Below are positions 40,840 through 49,271 of a stretch of DNA of 64,000 nucleotides, in pieces. Below the pieces are notes generated by a model. That model worked only from the letters and a program-made list of their open reading frames with translations, had not been told where the DNA came from and made no database searches. Source of the stretch: Streptomyces sp. R41 (GTDB taxonomy: Bacteria > Actinomycetota > Actinomycetes > Streptomycetales > Streptomycetaceae); assembly GCF_041053055.1 (NCBI RefSeq), contig NZ_CP163443.1, positions 3,162,001 to 3,226,000 of the forward strand, given 5' to 3'. Numbering within the stretch: the first letter of the stretch is position 1; each line of letters starts with the position of its first letter. The position numbers were made by a program, and so were the translations under genes.

Positions 40840-40956
40840 TCAATCATTGGCGTGGCGCATGGCCCACTGCCCCAGGAACCATCCCCTGTTCTTCCAACAC
40901 CAGCCGATGATCCCCGCAGCCAGCGCGATGACCGTGATCTTCCGTGCCCGCCCCAT
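40840..40956 (-). CDS. 38-residue Trp-rich membrane peptide ORF
   Basis: A short ORF too small for usual gene callers. It has an exceptionally strong ribosome site (AAGGGAGGGG, 4 nt before the ATG at 40956). The product begins MGRARKITVIALAAGIIGWC, giving a basic N-terminus and one hydrophobic helix, then continues WKNRGWFLGQWAMRHAND. A positive-inside, single-span peptide with four tryptophans is plausible as a small membrane protein. It is convergent with the beta-propeller gene, 26 nt from its stop. It could be a chance ORF; the ribosome site is the main evidence. Confidence 0.5.
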   Translation of the reverse strand: MGRARKITVIALAAGIIGWCWKNRGWFLGQWAMRHAND

Positions 40957-41195
40957 GTCTGCCCCTCCCTTTTTCACACCAAGCTACTGGGCAGGGTTGC
41001 GGGTTCGGCACAGATCGCCTCGCTCCGTCTCGCCCTCGCGCCACGCCGTGGACCCGGTCACCGCGAGACGCTCACCCAGGCTCATCCACGAAGAGCCAAA
41101 AAAAATCGGACGACGATGTCGAGAACCCGTGACTGGCTCCGTCCCCGCAGTGAACGCGACCACAATGGGTCGCACCAGCACCGAGGAGAAACACC

Positions 41196-41615
41196 ATGGC
41201 CAAGTACTTGCTGCTCAAGCACTACCGCGGGGCCCCGGCTGCGGTCAACGACGTGCCCATGGACCAGTGGACGCCGGAGGAGATCTCCGCGCACGTGCAG
41301 TACATGAACGACTTCGCCGCCCGGCTCGAGAAGACCGGCGAGTTCGTCGACGGTCAGGCGCTCGCCCCCGAGGGGAAGTGGGTCCGGTACGACGGCGAGG
41401 GGCGCCCGCCGGTCACCGACGGCCCGTTCGCCGAGACCAAGGACGTCATCGCAGGCTGGATGGTGATCGACGTCGACAGCTACGAGCGCGCCCTCGAACT
41501 GGCCGGGGAACTGTCGGCCGCCCCCGGCGCGGGCGGCAAGCCGATCCACGAGTGGCTGGAGCTGCGCCCGTTCCTGACCGCGTCGCCCACCATCACGGAG
41601 TGCACCTTCCATTGA
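41196..41615 (+). CDS. YCII-related 'DGPF' protein
   Basis: 139 residues. It contains the family's name-giving motif in PPVTDGPFAETKDVIAGW and starts MAKYLLLKHYRG. DGPF proteins are regularly encoded beside ECF42 sigma factors and are thought to be part of their signalling or their target genes. The gene ends in the TGATG overlap with the sigma gene. AGGAGA precedes the ATG. Confidence 0.9.
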   Translation: MAKYLLLKHYRGAPAAVNDVPMDQWTPEEISAHVQYMNDFAARLEKTGEFVDGQALAPEGKWVRYDGEGRPPVTDGPFAETKDVIAGWMVIDVDSYERALELAGELSAAPGAGGKPIHEWLELRPFLTASPTITECTFH

Positions 41616-42760
41616 TGGACGAGGTCCTGCTCAGGAGCCTCACACCGAGCGTGCTCACCGTCCTCGTCCGCCGCGGAGCCGACTTCGCGGCGGCCGAGGA
41701 CGCCGTGCAGGACGCGCTCGTCGAGGCGGTCCGCGTCTGGCCGGCCGACCCGCCGCGGGATGCGAAGGGCTGGCTGGTCACCGTGGCCTGGCGCAAGTTC
41801 CTCGACGCGACCCGGTCGGACGCCGCCCGCCGTCGGCGTGAGGACCTCGTCGACGAGGAGCCGGCGCCCGGGCCCGCGCCCGCGGTGGACGACACGCTCC
41901 AGCTCTACTTCCTGTGCGCCCACCCGTCGCTGACGCCGTCGTCCGCGGTCGCCCTCACGCTGCGCGCCGTCGGCGGGCTCACCACCCGCCAGATCGCCCA
42001 GGCCTACCTGGTGCCCGAGGCGACCATGGCGCAGCGCATCAGCCGGGCCAAGCGCACCGTCTCCGGAGTGCGCTTCGACCAGCCCGGCGACGTCGCCACC
42101 GTGCTGCGCGTCCTCTACCTGGTCTTCAACGAGGGCTACTCCGGCGACGTCGACCTCGCCGCCGAAGCCATCAGGCTCACCCGGCAGCTCGCGGCCCAGG
42201 TCGACCACCCCGAGGTGGCGGGGCTGCTCGCCCTCATGCTGCTCCACCACGCCCGGCGCACCGCCCGGACCGCGCCCGACGGCAGCCTGGTGCCGCTCTC
42301 CGAGCAGGACCGCGGCCGGTGGGACACGGAGTCGATCGCCGAGGGCGTCGAGATCCTACAGACGGCCCTCGCCCGCGACCGGCTGGGCGAGTTCCAGGCC
42401 CAGGCCGCCATCGCCGCTCTCCACGCGGACGCGCCCACCGCCGAGGAGACCGACTGGGTGCAGATCGTCGAGTGGTACGACGAGCTCGCGCGCCTGACCG
42501 ACAGCCCGGTCGTCCGGCTCAACCGCGCGGTGGCCGTCGGCGAGGCCGACGGACCGCGCGCCGGCCTGGCGGAACTCGCGAAGCTGGACGACTCACTGCC
42601 GCGCCACACCGCCGTGGCGGCCTACCTCAACGAGCGGGACGGCGACCTGACGACGGCGGCACGGTTGTACGCCGAGGCGGCCCAGACGGCACCCAACCTC
42701 GCCGAACGCGACCACCTGACGCGCCAGGCCGCCCGGCTCAACGCCCGCCGCTGTCGCTGA
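41615..42760 (+). CDS. ECF42-type RNA polymerase sigma factor with C-terminal helical extension
   Basis: 381 residues, much longer than a plain ECF sigma (about 180). Region 2 is at about 1-75 (DFAAAEDAVQDALVEAVRVW, DAKGWLVTVAWRKFLDATRS). Region 4 is at about 105-150 (LTLRAVGGLTTRQIAQAYLV, MAQRISRAKRTV). The remaining 220 residues are a TPR-like helical domain (YLVFNEGYSG is a group hallmark; RLNRAVAVGEADGPRAGL). ECF42 factors have no anti-sigma factor; the extension regulates activity. It overlaps the DGPF gene, the standard arrangement. Confidence 0.93.
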   Translation: MDEVLLRSLTPSVLTVLVRRGADFAAAEDAVQDALVEAVRVWPADPPRDAKGWLVTVAWRKFLDATRSDAARRRREDLVDEEPAPGPAPAVDDTLQLYFLCAHPSLTPSSAVALTLRAVGGLTTRQIAQAYLVPEATMAQRISRAKRTVSGVRFDQPGDVATVLRVLYLVFNEGYSGDVDLAAEAIRLTRQLAAQVDHPEVAGLLALMLLHHARRTARTAPDGSLVPLSEQDRGRWDTESIAEGVEILQTALARDRLGEFQAQAAIAALHADAPTAEETDWVQIVEWYDELARLTDSPVVRLNRAVAVGEADGPRAGLAELAKLDDSLPRHTAVAAYLNERDGDLTTAARLYAEAAQTAPNLAERDHLTRQAARLNARRCR

Positions 42761-42862
42761 CCGAGCAGCGGCAGTTGGATCCGGAAGGCCGTTGACAGCA
42801 TGTACGCGGGCACCGATCCCCTGTCTCACGGCCCAGAGGCGGCCCAGGGCCGGTGAGACGCC

Positions 42863-42895
42863 GCAGGGCCGACGTTTCACGACCGTCGGCCCTGC
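42863..42895. terminator. Hairpin between the sigma and glutamine synthetase-like genes
   Basis: GCAGGGCCGAC and its complement form an 11-bp perfect stem with an 11-nt loop between the convergent stops at 42760 and 42932, so it is probably bidirectional. Confidence 0.75.
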
Positions 42896-42931
42896 GTGCC
42901 GTTCTGCCGGGATACCCGTCCTGGCCTGTGC

Positions 42932-44293
42932 TTACAGCACCGGCAGGTTCTTCCGCAGCTCGAAGGCGGTCACCTCGGAGCGGTACTCCTCCCACTCCTG
43001 CTTCTTGTTGCGCAGGAAGAAGTCGAAGACGTGCTCGCCGAGGGTCTCGGCGACCAGTTCGCTGCGCTGCATGAGGACCAGGGCCTCGCCGAGGTTCTGC
43101 GGGAGGGGCTCGATGCCCATGGCGCGGCGCTCGGCGTCGGACAGGGCCCAGACGTCGTCGTCGGCGCCGGGCGGGAGCTCGTAGCCCTCCTCGATACCCT
43201 TGAGGCCCGCGGCCAGCAGCAGCGCGTACGCCAGGTACGGGTTCGCGCCCGAGTCGATGGAGCGGACCTCGACGCGGGCGGAGCCGGTCTTGCCGGGCTT
43301 GTACATCGGGACGCGGACGAGGGCGGAGCGGTTGTTGTGGCCCCAGCAGATGTACGAGGGGGCCTCGCCGCCGGCGCCCGCCGTGCGCTCGGAGCCGCCC
43401 CAGATGCGCTTGTAGGAGTTGACCCACTGATTGGTGACGGCGGAGATCTCCGCCGCGTGCTTCAGCAGGCCCGCGATGAAGGAGCGGCCGACCTTGGAGA
43501 GCTGGTACTCCGAGCCGGACTCGTAGAAGGCGTTGCGGTCGCCCTCGAAGAGGGAGAGGTGCGTGTGCATGCCGGAGCCGGGGTGCTCCGAGAAGGGCTT
43601 GGGCATGAAGGTCGCCTGGACACCCTGCTCCAGCGCCACCTGCTTCATGACCAGGCGGAACGTCATGATGTTGTCCGCCGTGGAGAGCGCGTCGGCGTAG
43701 CGGAGGTCGATCTCCTGCTGCCCGGGGGCGCCCTCGTGGTGGGAGAACTCGACCGAGATGCCCATCGACTCCAGCATGGTGATCGCCTGGCGGCGGAAGT
43801 CCATGCCGACGTTCTGCGGGGTGTGGTCGAAGTAGCCGGAGTTGTCGGCGGGGGTGGGCCGCGAACCGTCCAGCGGCTTGTCCTTCAGCAGGAAGAACTC
43901 GATCTCCGGGTGGGTGTAGAAGGTGAAGCCCAGGTCGGAGGTCTTCGCCAGGGCGCGCTTGAGGACGTAGCGCGGGTCCGCGAAGGACGGGGAGCCGTCC
44001 GGCATCAGAATGTCGCAGAACATGCGGGCCGTGCCGGGGGCCTCCGCGCGCCAGGGCAGGACCTGGAAGGTCGACGGGTCCGGCTTGGCGATCATGTCGG
44101 ACTCGTACACGCGGGCGAAGCCCTCGATCGCCGAGCCGTCGAAGCCGATGCCCTCGTCGAAGGCCTGTTCCAGCTCGGCCGGGGCCACGGCCACCGACTT
44201 GAGGAAGCCGAGTACGTCCGTGAACCACAGGCGTACGAACCGGATGTCCCGCTCCTCCAGTGTCCGGAGCACGAACTCCTGCTGCTTGTCCAT
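42932..44293 (-). CDS. glnA2: Glutamine synthetase-like enzyme, GlnA2 (gamma-glutamylpolyamine synthetase) type
   Basis: 453 residues from the ATG at 44293. It has the GS-I fold and motifs: DGSAIEGFA in the N-terminal domain, EIEFFLL, then MPKPFSEHPGSGMHTHLSLF, and SARVEVRSIDSGANPYLAY. Its genomic place, between glnE/nadE-type neighbours and panB, and its sequence match the GlnA2 protein of S. coelicolor, reported to glutamylate polyamines rather than make glutamine. The region of the adenylylated Tyr is YELPPGADDDVW instead of the LYDLPPEE of GlnA, so GlnE may not modify it. Assignment to GlnA2 rather than GlnA is inferred from locus and that motif. Confidence 0.85.
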   Translation of the reverse strand: MDKQQEFVLRTLEERDIRFVRLWFTDVLGFLKSVAVAPAELEQAFDEGIGFDGSAIEGFARVYESDMIAKPDPSTFQVLPWRAEAPGTARMFCDILMPDGSPSFADPRYVLKRALAKTSDLGFTFYTHPEIEFFLLKDKPLDGSRPTPADNSGYFDHTPQNVGMDFRRQAITMLESMGISVEFSHHEGAPGQQEIDLRYADALSTADNIMTFRLVMKQVALEQGVQATFMPKPFSEHPGSGMHTHLSLFEGDRNAFYESGSEYQLSKVGRSFIAGLLKHAAEISAVTNQWVNSYKRIWGGSERTAGAGGEAPSYICWGHNNRSALVRVPMYKPGKTGSARVEVRSIDSGANPYLAYALLLAAGLKGIEEGYELPPGADDDVWALSDAERRAMGIEPLPQNLGEALVLMQRSELVAETLGEHVFDFFLRNKKQEWEEYRSEVTAFELRKNLPVL

Positions 44294-44532
44294 CTTCCGC
44301 TTCCACCCATCCTTGCTGGTCAGGCTGCCTGCTCCCACGCCTCGGAGACGATCGGGGCACCTGAGCATCCCACCACAACACCATTTCATGCGCGTTGCGG
44401 ACCTTGATCGCCCGGGCGACCACGGTCTGAACGCCTCGCGTACGGCAGGTGTCCTGCTCTGACGCCCATCTTGCCTGCTGGGCCGCTCATCCGTAACAGC
44501 CGATCGCCCCGGTCTCTCCTCCCCTTCTTAAT

Positions 44533-44549
44533 TTGCATCTCAGATGCAA
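44533..44549. promoter_or_regulatory. Candidate NsrR operator in front of hmp
   Basis: TTGCATCTCAGATGCAA is a perfect palindrome with 8-bp arms and a central C, 38 nt upstream of the hmp start. Streptomyces NsrR sites have paired ATGCAT-like half-sites of this kind in front of hmpA and nsrR. Confidence 0.8.
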
Positions 44550-44586
44550 GTTTTACTACCGTGCGCAACGGACGAGAGGAGTCCCG

Positions 44587-45774
44587 ATGCTGTCCGAGCA
44601 GTCCGCCGCCACCGTGCGCGCCACCCTTCCCGCCGTCGCCGGAGCCATCGACGAGATCACCGAACGCTTCTACGGCGGGCTGTTCACCGCCCACCCCGAG
44701 CTGCTGCGCGACCTCTTCAACCGCGGCAACCAGGCCGCCGGCACCCAGCGGCGCGCCCTGGCCGGTTCGATCGCCGCCTTCGCCACGTATCTCGTGGACC
44801 ACCCGGACGAGCGCCCCGACGCGATGCTCCAGCGCATCGCCCACAAGCACGCCTCCCTGGGGATCGCGCCCGAGCAGTACCAGGTCGTCCACGAGCACCT
44901 CTTGGCGGCTGTCGCCGAGATACTCGGCGACGCGGTCACCCCCGAGGTCGCGGCCGCCTGGACCGAGGTCTACTGGCTGATGGCGAACGCCCTCATCGCC
45001 ATCGAGCGACGGCTGTACGAGCAGCGGGGCGGCGGCGGATGGCGGGAGTGGGAGGTCGTCGAGCGCGTCGAGGAGACCGCCGACGTGGCGACCTTCCTGC
45101 TGCGCCCGGCCGACGGCGCACCGGTTCCGGACCACCGGCCGGGCCAGTACGTCTCGGTCCAGGTCGAACTGCCGGACGGCGCCCGCCAGATACGCCAGTA
45201 CAGCCTCTCCGGCGCGCCCGGTTCATCCGCCCACCGGATCAGCGTGAAGCGTGTGTACGGGGGCGCCGCGCCCGACGGCGAGGTGTCGAACCACCTCCAC
45301 GCGCGCGCGGAGGCGGGCAGCAGGCTCCGGCTCTCCGATCCGTACGGCGATCTGGTGCTGGACGCCGACGAGGCGCCGCTCCTCCTCGCCTCCGCCGGGA
45401 TCGGCGTCACCCCGATGATCGCGATGCTGGAGCAGTTGGCGGCCACAGGACACCGCGCCCCGGTCACCGTCGTCCACGCCGATCGCTCCCCGGCCGAGCA
45501 CGCCCTGCGCACCGACCACGAGGCCTACGCGGGCAAGCTCTCGGACGCGGCCGTCCACTTCTGGTACGAGCGCCCGGAGCCAGGGCACCCGGCCGACCGC
45601 ACGGGCCTGGTCGATCTCTCCGAGGTGGCGATCGCGTCGGGCACGCGCGCGTACCTGTGCGGTCCGCTGCCTTTCATGCGGGCGGTACGGGAGGAGCTCA
45701 TCGGGAAGGGCGTGGCGGCCGCCGACATCCACTACGAGGTGTTCGGGCCGGATCTGTGGCTCGCGCAGAGCTAG
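44587..45774 (+). CDS. hmp: Flavohaemoglobin, nitric oxide dioxygenase
   Basis: 395 residues from the ATG at 44587 (GAGAGGAG upstream). Residues 1-140 are a globin with ERFYGGLF (B10 Tyr) and KHASLGI (proximal His). An FAD domain follows with GQYVSVQV and RQYSLSGAP, then an NAD domain with ASAGIGVTPMIAML and YLCGPLPFM. The enzyme oxidises NO to nitrate with NADH and O2. The NsrR-like palindrome in its promoter and the convergent nsrR gene form a self-contained NO response. Confidence 0.96.
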   Translation: MLSEQSAATVRATLPAVAGAIDEITERFYGGLFTAHPELLRDLFNRGNQAAGTQRRALAGSIAAFATYLVDHPDERPDAMLQRIAHKHASLGIAPEQYQVVHEHLLAAVAEILGDAVTPEVAAAWTEVYWLMANALIAIERRLYEQRGGGGWREWEVVERVEETADVATFLLRPADGAPVPDHRPGQYVSVQVELPDGARQIRQYSLSGAPGSSAHRISVKRVYGGAAPDGEVSNHLHARAEAGSRLRLSDPYGDLVLDADEAPLLLASAGIGVTPMIAMLEQLAATGHRAPVTVVHADRSPAEHALRTDHEAYAGKLSDAAVHFWYERPEPGHPADRTGLVDLSEVAIASGTRAYLCGPLPFMRAVREELIGKGVAAADIHYEVFGPDLWLAQS

Positions 45775-45847
45775 AGAGCCGCAGAGCCGGCGGGGTGGAG
45801 AGCCGCAGAGCTGCTGCAGAGCTGAAGAGCCGCGAAGAGCTCGGGAG

Positions 45848-46282
45848 CTAGGGCCTGCTGGAGATCCCGAGCAGCACCGGTCCGGTCGGCGCGGCGACCA
45901 TGTCCGCGACGGTCAGCGGGTCCAGCGAGGCGAAGAACGCCTCCTGGGCCCGCTTCAGAGCGCCCCGCAGACGGCACGCGGAGTGCAGCGGGCAGGGCGT
46001 GGCACCCTCGCATTCGACGACGTCGCCGTCCCCCTCGAAGGTGCGGACGACGGCGCCGACCGATGCCGTGCGCCCCTCCTCGGTGAGCGCGAGGCCGCCG
46101 CCCCGACCCCGGCGGGCCGCCAGCAGCCCGAGGTGCTGGAGCTCGGCGACGACCTTCGCGGCATGCGTGTACGGCACGTCCATGTCCGCCGCGACCTCGC
46201 GGGTCGTGGGGGTGGACTCGCCCGCGACGGCGAGCCGCATGAGGACGCGCAGGGCCAGGTCGGTGGATCGCAACAGCCGCAT
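45848..46282 (-). CDS. nsrR: NsrR, NO-sensing Rrf2-family Fe-S repressor
   Basis: 144 residues from the ATG at 46282, preferred over an ATG at 46306 because the family begins MRLLRSTDLALR. Asp8 and the three cysteines Cys91, Cys97 and Cys103 (CEGATPCPLHSAC) are the four ligands of the [4Fe-4S] cluster in S. coelicolor NsrR (Asp8 and Cys93/99/105 there). The winged helix contains AADMDVPYTHAAKVVAELQ. NO destroys the cluster and frees hmp. The ATGCGCAT palindrome at 46299-46306 in its own leader may be part of an autoregulatory site. Confidence 0.93.
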   Translation of the reverse strand: MRLLRSTDLALRVLMRLAVAGESTPTTREVAADMDVPYTHAAKVVAELQHLGLLAARRGRGGGLALTEEGRTASVGAVVRTFEGDGDVVECEGATPCPLHSACRLRGALKRAQEAFFASLDPLTVADMVAAPTGPVLLGISSRP

Positions 46283-46458
46283 ACGGCGAGCGTAAATAAT
46301 GCGCATCCACGATTCAAATTATCTGCGCGAAAGCCGCCTTTCCGCCCGCGCGAAAGCCGCCTCTTCGGTCATTCCCGCGGGGGCTCCCTGCTTGCATCCC
46401 CGCCTCCCCCACTACGATCAGCGGACCCGACCGTCCCATTCCCCATAAAGGACTCGCC

Positions 46459-47124
46459 ATGGGCTCCGCCAAGAACAGCAGCAACGCCTCGCGCAAGGCG
46501 CGCATAGAGGAGATGCGCCGCGCCGAGCAGTCCCGCGAGCGTCGCAACCGGATCCTCACGATCACCGCCAGCGTGGTCGTCGTCGCCGGTCTCGTCGTCG
46601 GCGGCGTCGTCCTCGTCAAGTCGCAGTCCGACAAGAAGGACACGGCGAGCGACTCGAAGGGGTCGTCGGGGCACTTCGTCACGGGCGCGGACGGTGTGAA
46701 GACCTGGAAGGGCACGCTGGCGCGCAACCACGTCACCAAGACCGTGACGTACCCGATGGAGCCCCCGGTCGGCGGTGACCACAACCAGGTGTGGATGAAC
46801 TGCAACGGCGACGTCTACACCAAGGCGATCAACAACATGAACGCCGTGCACTCCCTGGAGCACGGCGCGGTCTGGGTGACGTACAACAGCAAGGCCTCCG
46901 ACGCCGACGTGAAGGCGCTCGCGGCGAAGGTCAAGAAGACCCCGTACACGCTGATGAGCCCCGTCGAGGACCAGAAGGACCCGATCATGCTCAGCGCCTG
47001 GGGCAAGCAGCGCACGGTGACGGCCGCGAGCGACCCGAACGTCGACAAGTTCTTCGCGGAGTTCGTGCAGGGCAAGCAGACGCCCGAGCCGGGCGCCGCA
47101 TGCACCAACGGTCTGTCCCAGTGA
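46459..47124 (+). CDS. DUF3105 membrane protein
   Basis: 221 residues. A charged cytoplasmic N-terminus (SSNASRKARIEEMRRAEQSR) precedes one membrane span (ILTITASVVVVAGLVVGGVV) and an outside domain with YPMEPPVGGDHNQVWMNCNG and MNAVHSLEHGAVWVTYN, the conserved His-rich core of DUF3105. Function is unknown; the HxxEH pattern suggests metal binding. The last two bases overlap the DUF305 start (GTGA), so both are translated together. Confidence 0.88.
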   Translation: MGSAKNSSNASRKARIEEMRRAEQSRERRNRILTITASVVVVAGLVVGGVVLVKSQSDKKDTASDSKGSSGHFVTGADGVKTWKGTLARNHVTKTVTYPMEPPVGGDHNQVWMNCNGDVYTKAINNMNAVHSLEHGAVWVTYNSKASDADVKALAAKVKKTPYTLMSPVEDQKDPIMLSAWGKQRTVTAASDPNVDKFFAEFVQGKQTPEPGAACTNGLSQ

Positions 47125-47744
47125 GGCACGTCGGGTGGATCGCGGGGGCCGCGGCGGCCGTGCTCGTCGCGGCCGGGGCGATCACCTATGCGGTCGCCGA
47201 CGGTGACGACTCCGGGACGAAGGCGCCCACCGCCGACTCCGCCGACGCGGGCTTCGCCCGGGACATGGCGGTCCACCACCAGCAGGCCGTCGAGATGTCG
47301 TACATCGTGCGCGACCGCACCAAGGACGTCGAGGTACGGCGCCTCGCGTACGACATCGCGCAGACGCAGGCCAACCAGCGCGGCATGCTGCTCGGCTGGC
47401 TCGACCTGTGGGAGCTGCCGAAGGTGTCCTCGGACGCGCCGATGACCTGGATGGGCATGGGCGACATGGCCTCCGGCAAGGACGGCGCGCTGATGCCGGG
47501 CATGGCCACCAACACCGAGATGAAGAAGCTGAACACGCTGAGCGGCAAGCAGGCCGAGATCTTCTACCTGCAGTTGATGACCGACCATCACGAGGGCGGC
47601 ATCCACATGGCCGAGGGCTGTGTCGCCAAGTGCCAGGTCGGCGTGGAGAAGAAGCTCGCGCAGGGCATGGTCGACGCACAGCAGTCGGAGATCAAGCTGA
47701 TGGCGGACATGCTGAAGGAGCGGGGAGCGAAGGCTCGCGACTAG
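47121..47744 (+). CDS. DUF305 exported protein
   Basis: 207 residues from the GTG at 47121 in the overlap with DUF3105. The signal anchor is WIAGAAAAVLVAAGAITYAV. The two-part DUF305 (ferritin-like) core is DMAVHHQQAVEMS and LMTDHHEGGIHMAEGC, with a Met-rich stretch TWMGMGDMASG between. DUF305 proteins bind metals, often copper, outside the membrane. Pairing with DUF3105 is recurrent in actinomycetes. Confidence 0.9.
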   Translation: MRHVGWIAGAAAAVLVAAGAITYAVADGDDSGTKAPTADSADAGFARDMAVHHQQAVEMSYIVRDRTKDVEVRRLAYDIAQTQANQRGMLLGWLDLWELPKVSSDAPMTWMGMGDMASGKDGALMPGMATNTEMKKLNTLSGKQAEIFYLQLMTDHHEGGIHMAEGCVAKCQVGVEKKLAQGMVDAQQSEIKLMADMLKERGAKARD

Positions 47745-47753
47745 CGACGAGTG

Positions 47754-47786
47754 GGACGGGTCCGGGGCAGCGCCCCGGACCCGTCC
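47754..47786. terminator. Strong hairpin after the DUF305 gene
   Basis: GGACGGGTCCGGGGC and its exact complement form a 15-bp stem with a 3-nt loop, 9 nt after the stop. It probably also ends the convergent ECF operon. Confidence 0.88.
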
Positions 47787-47835
47787 GCCCCCCCTCCGCC
47801 GCCTGATGGTCAACTGCCCTTGCGCCGCCTGATGG

Positions 47836-48471
47836 TCAACCGCGCCAGTCCGTACCGCACTTCAGTGCGACGTCGGTCGGCACCAGGCGTTCCACCGAAC
47901 CCGGGCGGCCGTCGGTGACGGCGAGCTGGGCCTGGTCCAGGTAGCCGATGAAGAGCTGGGTGTGGGCGGGCATGGCCGCGGGGTCGTAGATGAAGACGAC
48001 CGTGTCGTCGCTCCGCCTTTCCCGCTTCACGACGTCCTCGACCCCCACTCCCGAGCCGTGTTCGTCCACCTGTGTGTGGTCGTCAGGGCCCTTGCAGAAC
48101 ACCCCGGTCTTCACCAGGACGGGGAACCCCGCCTCGCGCAGCGCCTTCTGCAGCCCCGCCGGGTCCTTGAAGTACTGCTCCTTGGTCCAGGTCACCGCCA
48201 CCGTGCCGTCCGTCCGCTTGGCGACGGTGAAGGCGGCGGGCTCGGCGCCCCCGGACGGCGGTGCCGTCGAGGGGTGGCCGACGCCCGGCACGCCGAGCGC
48301 GAGCCCCGCGATCGCCGTGACACCCACGGCCGCCACGGCCACGCGCCTGCGCCGCCGCCGGACCGCGCGGCCCTCGGCCACGATCCGCTCGACCGGCACC
48401 GGCATGGTGATGCCGTCGAGCGATCCCTTCAGTGTGTCCAGTACGTCCATGTCGTCGTCGATTCCGTTCAC
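47836..48471 (-). CDS. Membrane partner of the adjacent ECF sigma factor (putative anti-sigma)
   Basis: 211 residues. The N-terminal 45 residues are cytoplasmic, with a very basic RRRRRR run, followed by one membrane span (VAVAAVGVTAIAGLALGVPG) and an outside domain with two cysteines (GVFCKGP, ALKCGTDW). No zinc-binding HxxxCxxC motif is present. Its GTG overlaps the sigma stop (GTGA), and this coupling is the main reason to propose an anti-sigma or sensor role. Confidence 0.7.
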   Translation of the reverse strand: MNGIDDDMDVLDTLKGSLDGITMPVPVERIVAEGRAVRRRRRRVAVAAVGVTAIAGLALGVPGVGHPSTAPPSGGAEPAAFTVAKRTDGTVAVTWTKEQYFKDPAGLQKALREAGFPVLVKTGVFCKGPDDHTQVDEHGSGVGVEDVVKRERRSDDTVVFIYDPAAMPAHTQLFIGYLDQAQLAVTDGRPGSVERLVPTDVALKCGTDWRG

Positions 48472-49001
48472 GATCCCGCCTCCGGGGTGTTGAGGGTGAC
48501 AAGGTGGCCGCGCAACGTCCCGACGGCCCGCGAGAGATGGGCGGTGACGGTTCCCGGGGCGATCCCGAGCGTCTTCGCCGTGGTCGCGGTGTCGAGGTCG
48601 AGGAAGACCCGCAGGGCGATCACCTCCCGCTGCCGCAGGGGCAGTTGACGCAGCACGGCCAGCAGCGCGGGGTCGAGACCGGGCCCGCCGGACTCAGCGG
48701 CATGGGCCGCCCCGGCGTCCCGGCCGTCGTGGTCGCCCAGCGCGACCTCGTAGCGACGCCGACGCCACCACGAGATCCGGGTGTTGAGCGCCGTCCGTAC
48801 GATCCAGGCGCGCGGGGCGGGATGCCGCCGCACCCGCGGCCAGGCCGCCCAGGCCCGGGCGAACGCCTCGGCCACGAGGTCCTCGGCCAGCTGCCGGTCG
48901 CCCACCGCGGCGAGGACCGCCCGCAGGCAGACGTCCCGGCCGCACCGGTAGAACTCTTCGAACTCCAGCTGCTTCACACCCTCTGAACGCGGTGGGGCCA
49001 C
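48468..49001 (-). CDS. ECF RNA polymerase sigma factor (SigE-like, SACE group)
   Basis: 177 residues from the GTG at 49001; a GTG at 48977 (KQLEFEEFYR next) is also possible. Region 2 contains RQLAEDLVAEAFARAWAAW and WIVRTALNTRISWWRRR. Region 4 contains LRQLPLRQREVIALRVFLDL and GIAPGTVTAHLSRAVGTLR. It is coupled to the membrane protein downstream. The leader holds a direct repeat (see the finding at 49014-49056) that could carry its autoregulated promoter. Confidence 0.93.
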   Translation of the reverse strand: MAPPRSEGVKQLEFEEFYRCGRDVCLRAVLAAVGDRQLAEDLVAEAFARAWAAWPRVRRHPAPRAWIVRTALNTRISWWRRRRYEVALGDHDGRDAGAAHAAESGGPGLDPALLAVLRQLPLRQREVIALRVFLDLDTATTAKTLGIAPGTVTAHLSRAVGTLRGHLVTLNTPEAGS

Positions 49002-49144
49002 GATGCGCTTACAAGAAAAGGGAACCCCTTGACGGAAGAAAAAGGGAAAACCCTAGACCGGGGCGGCACCCCCTCTCCATACCGCCCCAAATACCCATCA
49101 ATCACAGCCGCTTGGCGTTTCCTTGGCCTTTTCATTCCCCTGGC

Positions 49145-49157
49145 ATGAACGGTTCAT
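49145..49157. promoter_or_regulatory. Perfect palindrome upstream of the sedolisin gene
   Basis: ATGAACGGTTCAT has 6-bp arms and a central G, 114 nt before the protease start. It could be an operator; the regulator is unknown. Confidence 0.4.
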
Positions 49158-49271
49158 CGAAAGAGTGGCCCCCATCTGTGATCCATTCCCCGCGCCCTGA
49201 TACGGCCCGGGGGGTCTACGCGGATCGCCGACCAACCACTACATGCGACGAACCGCATCGCAGGGGGTTCT

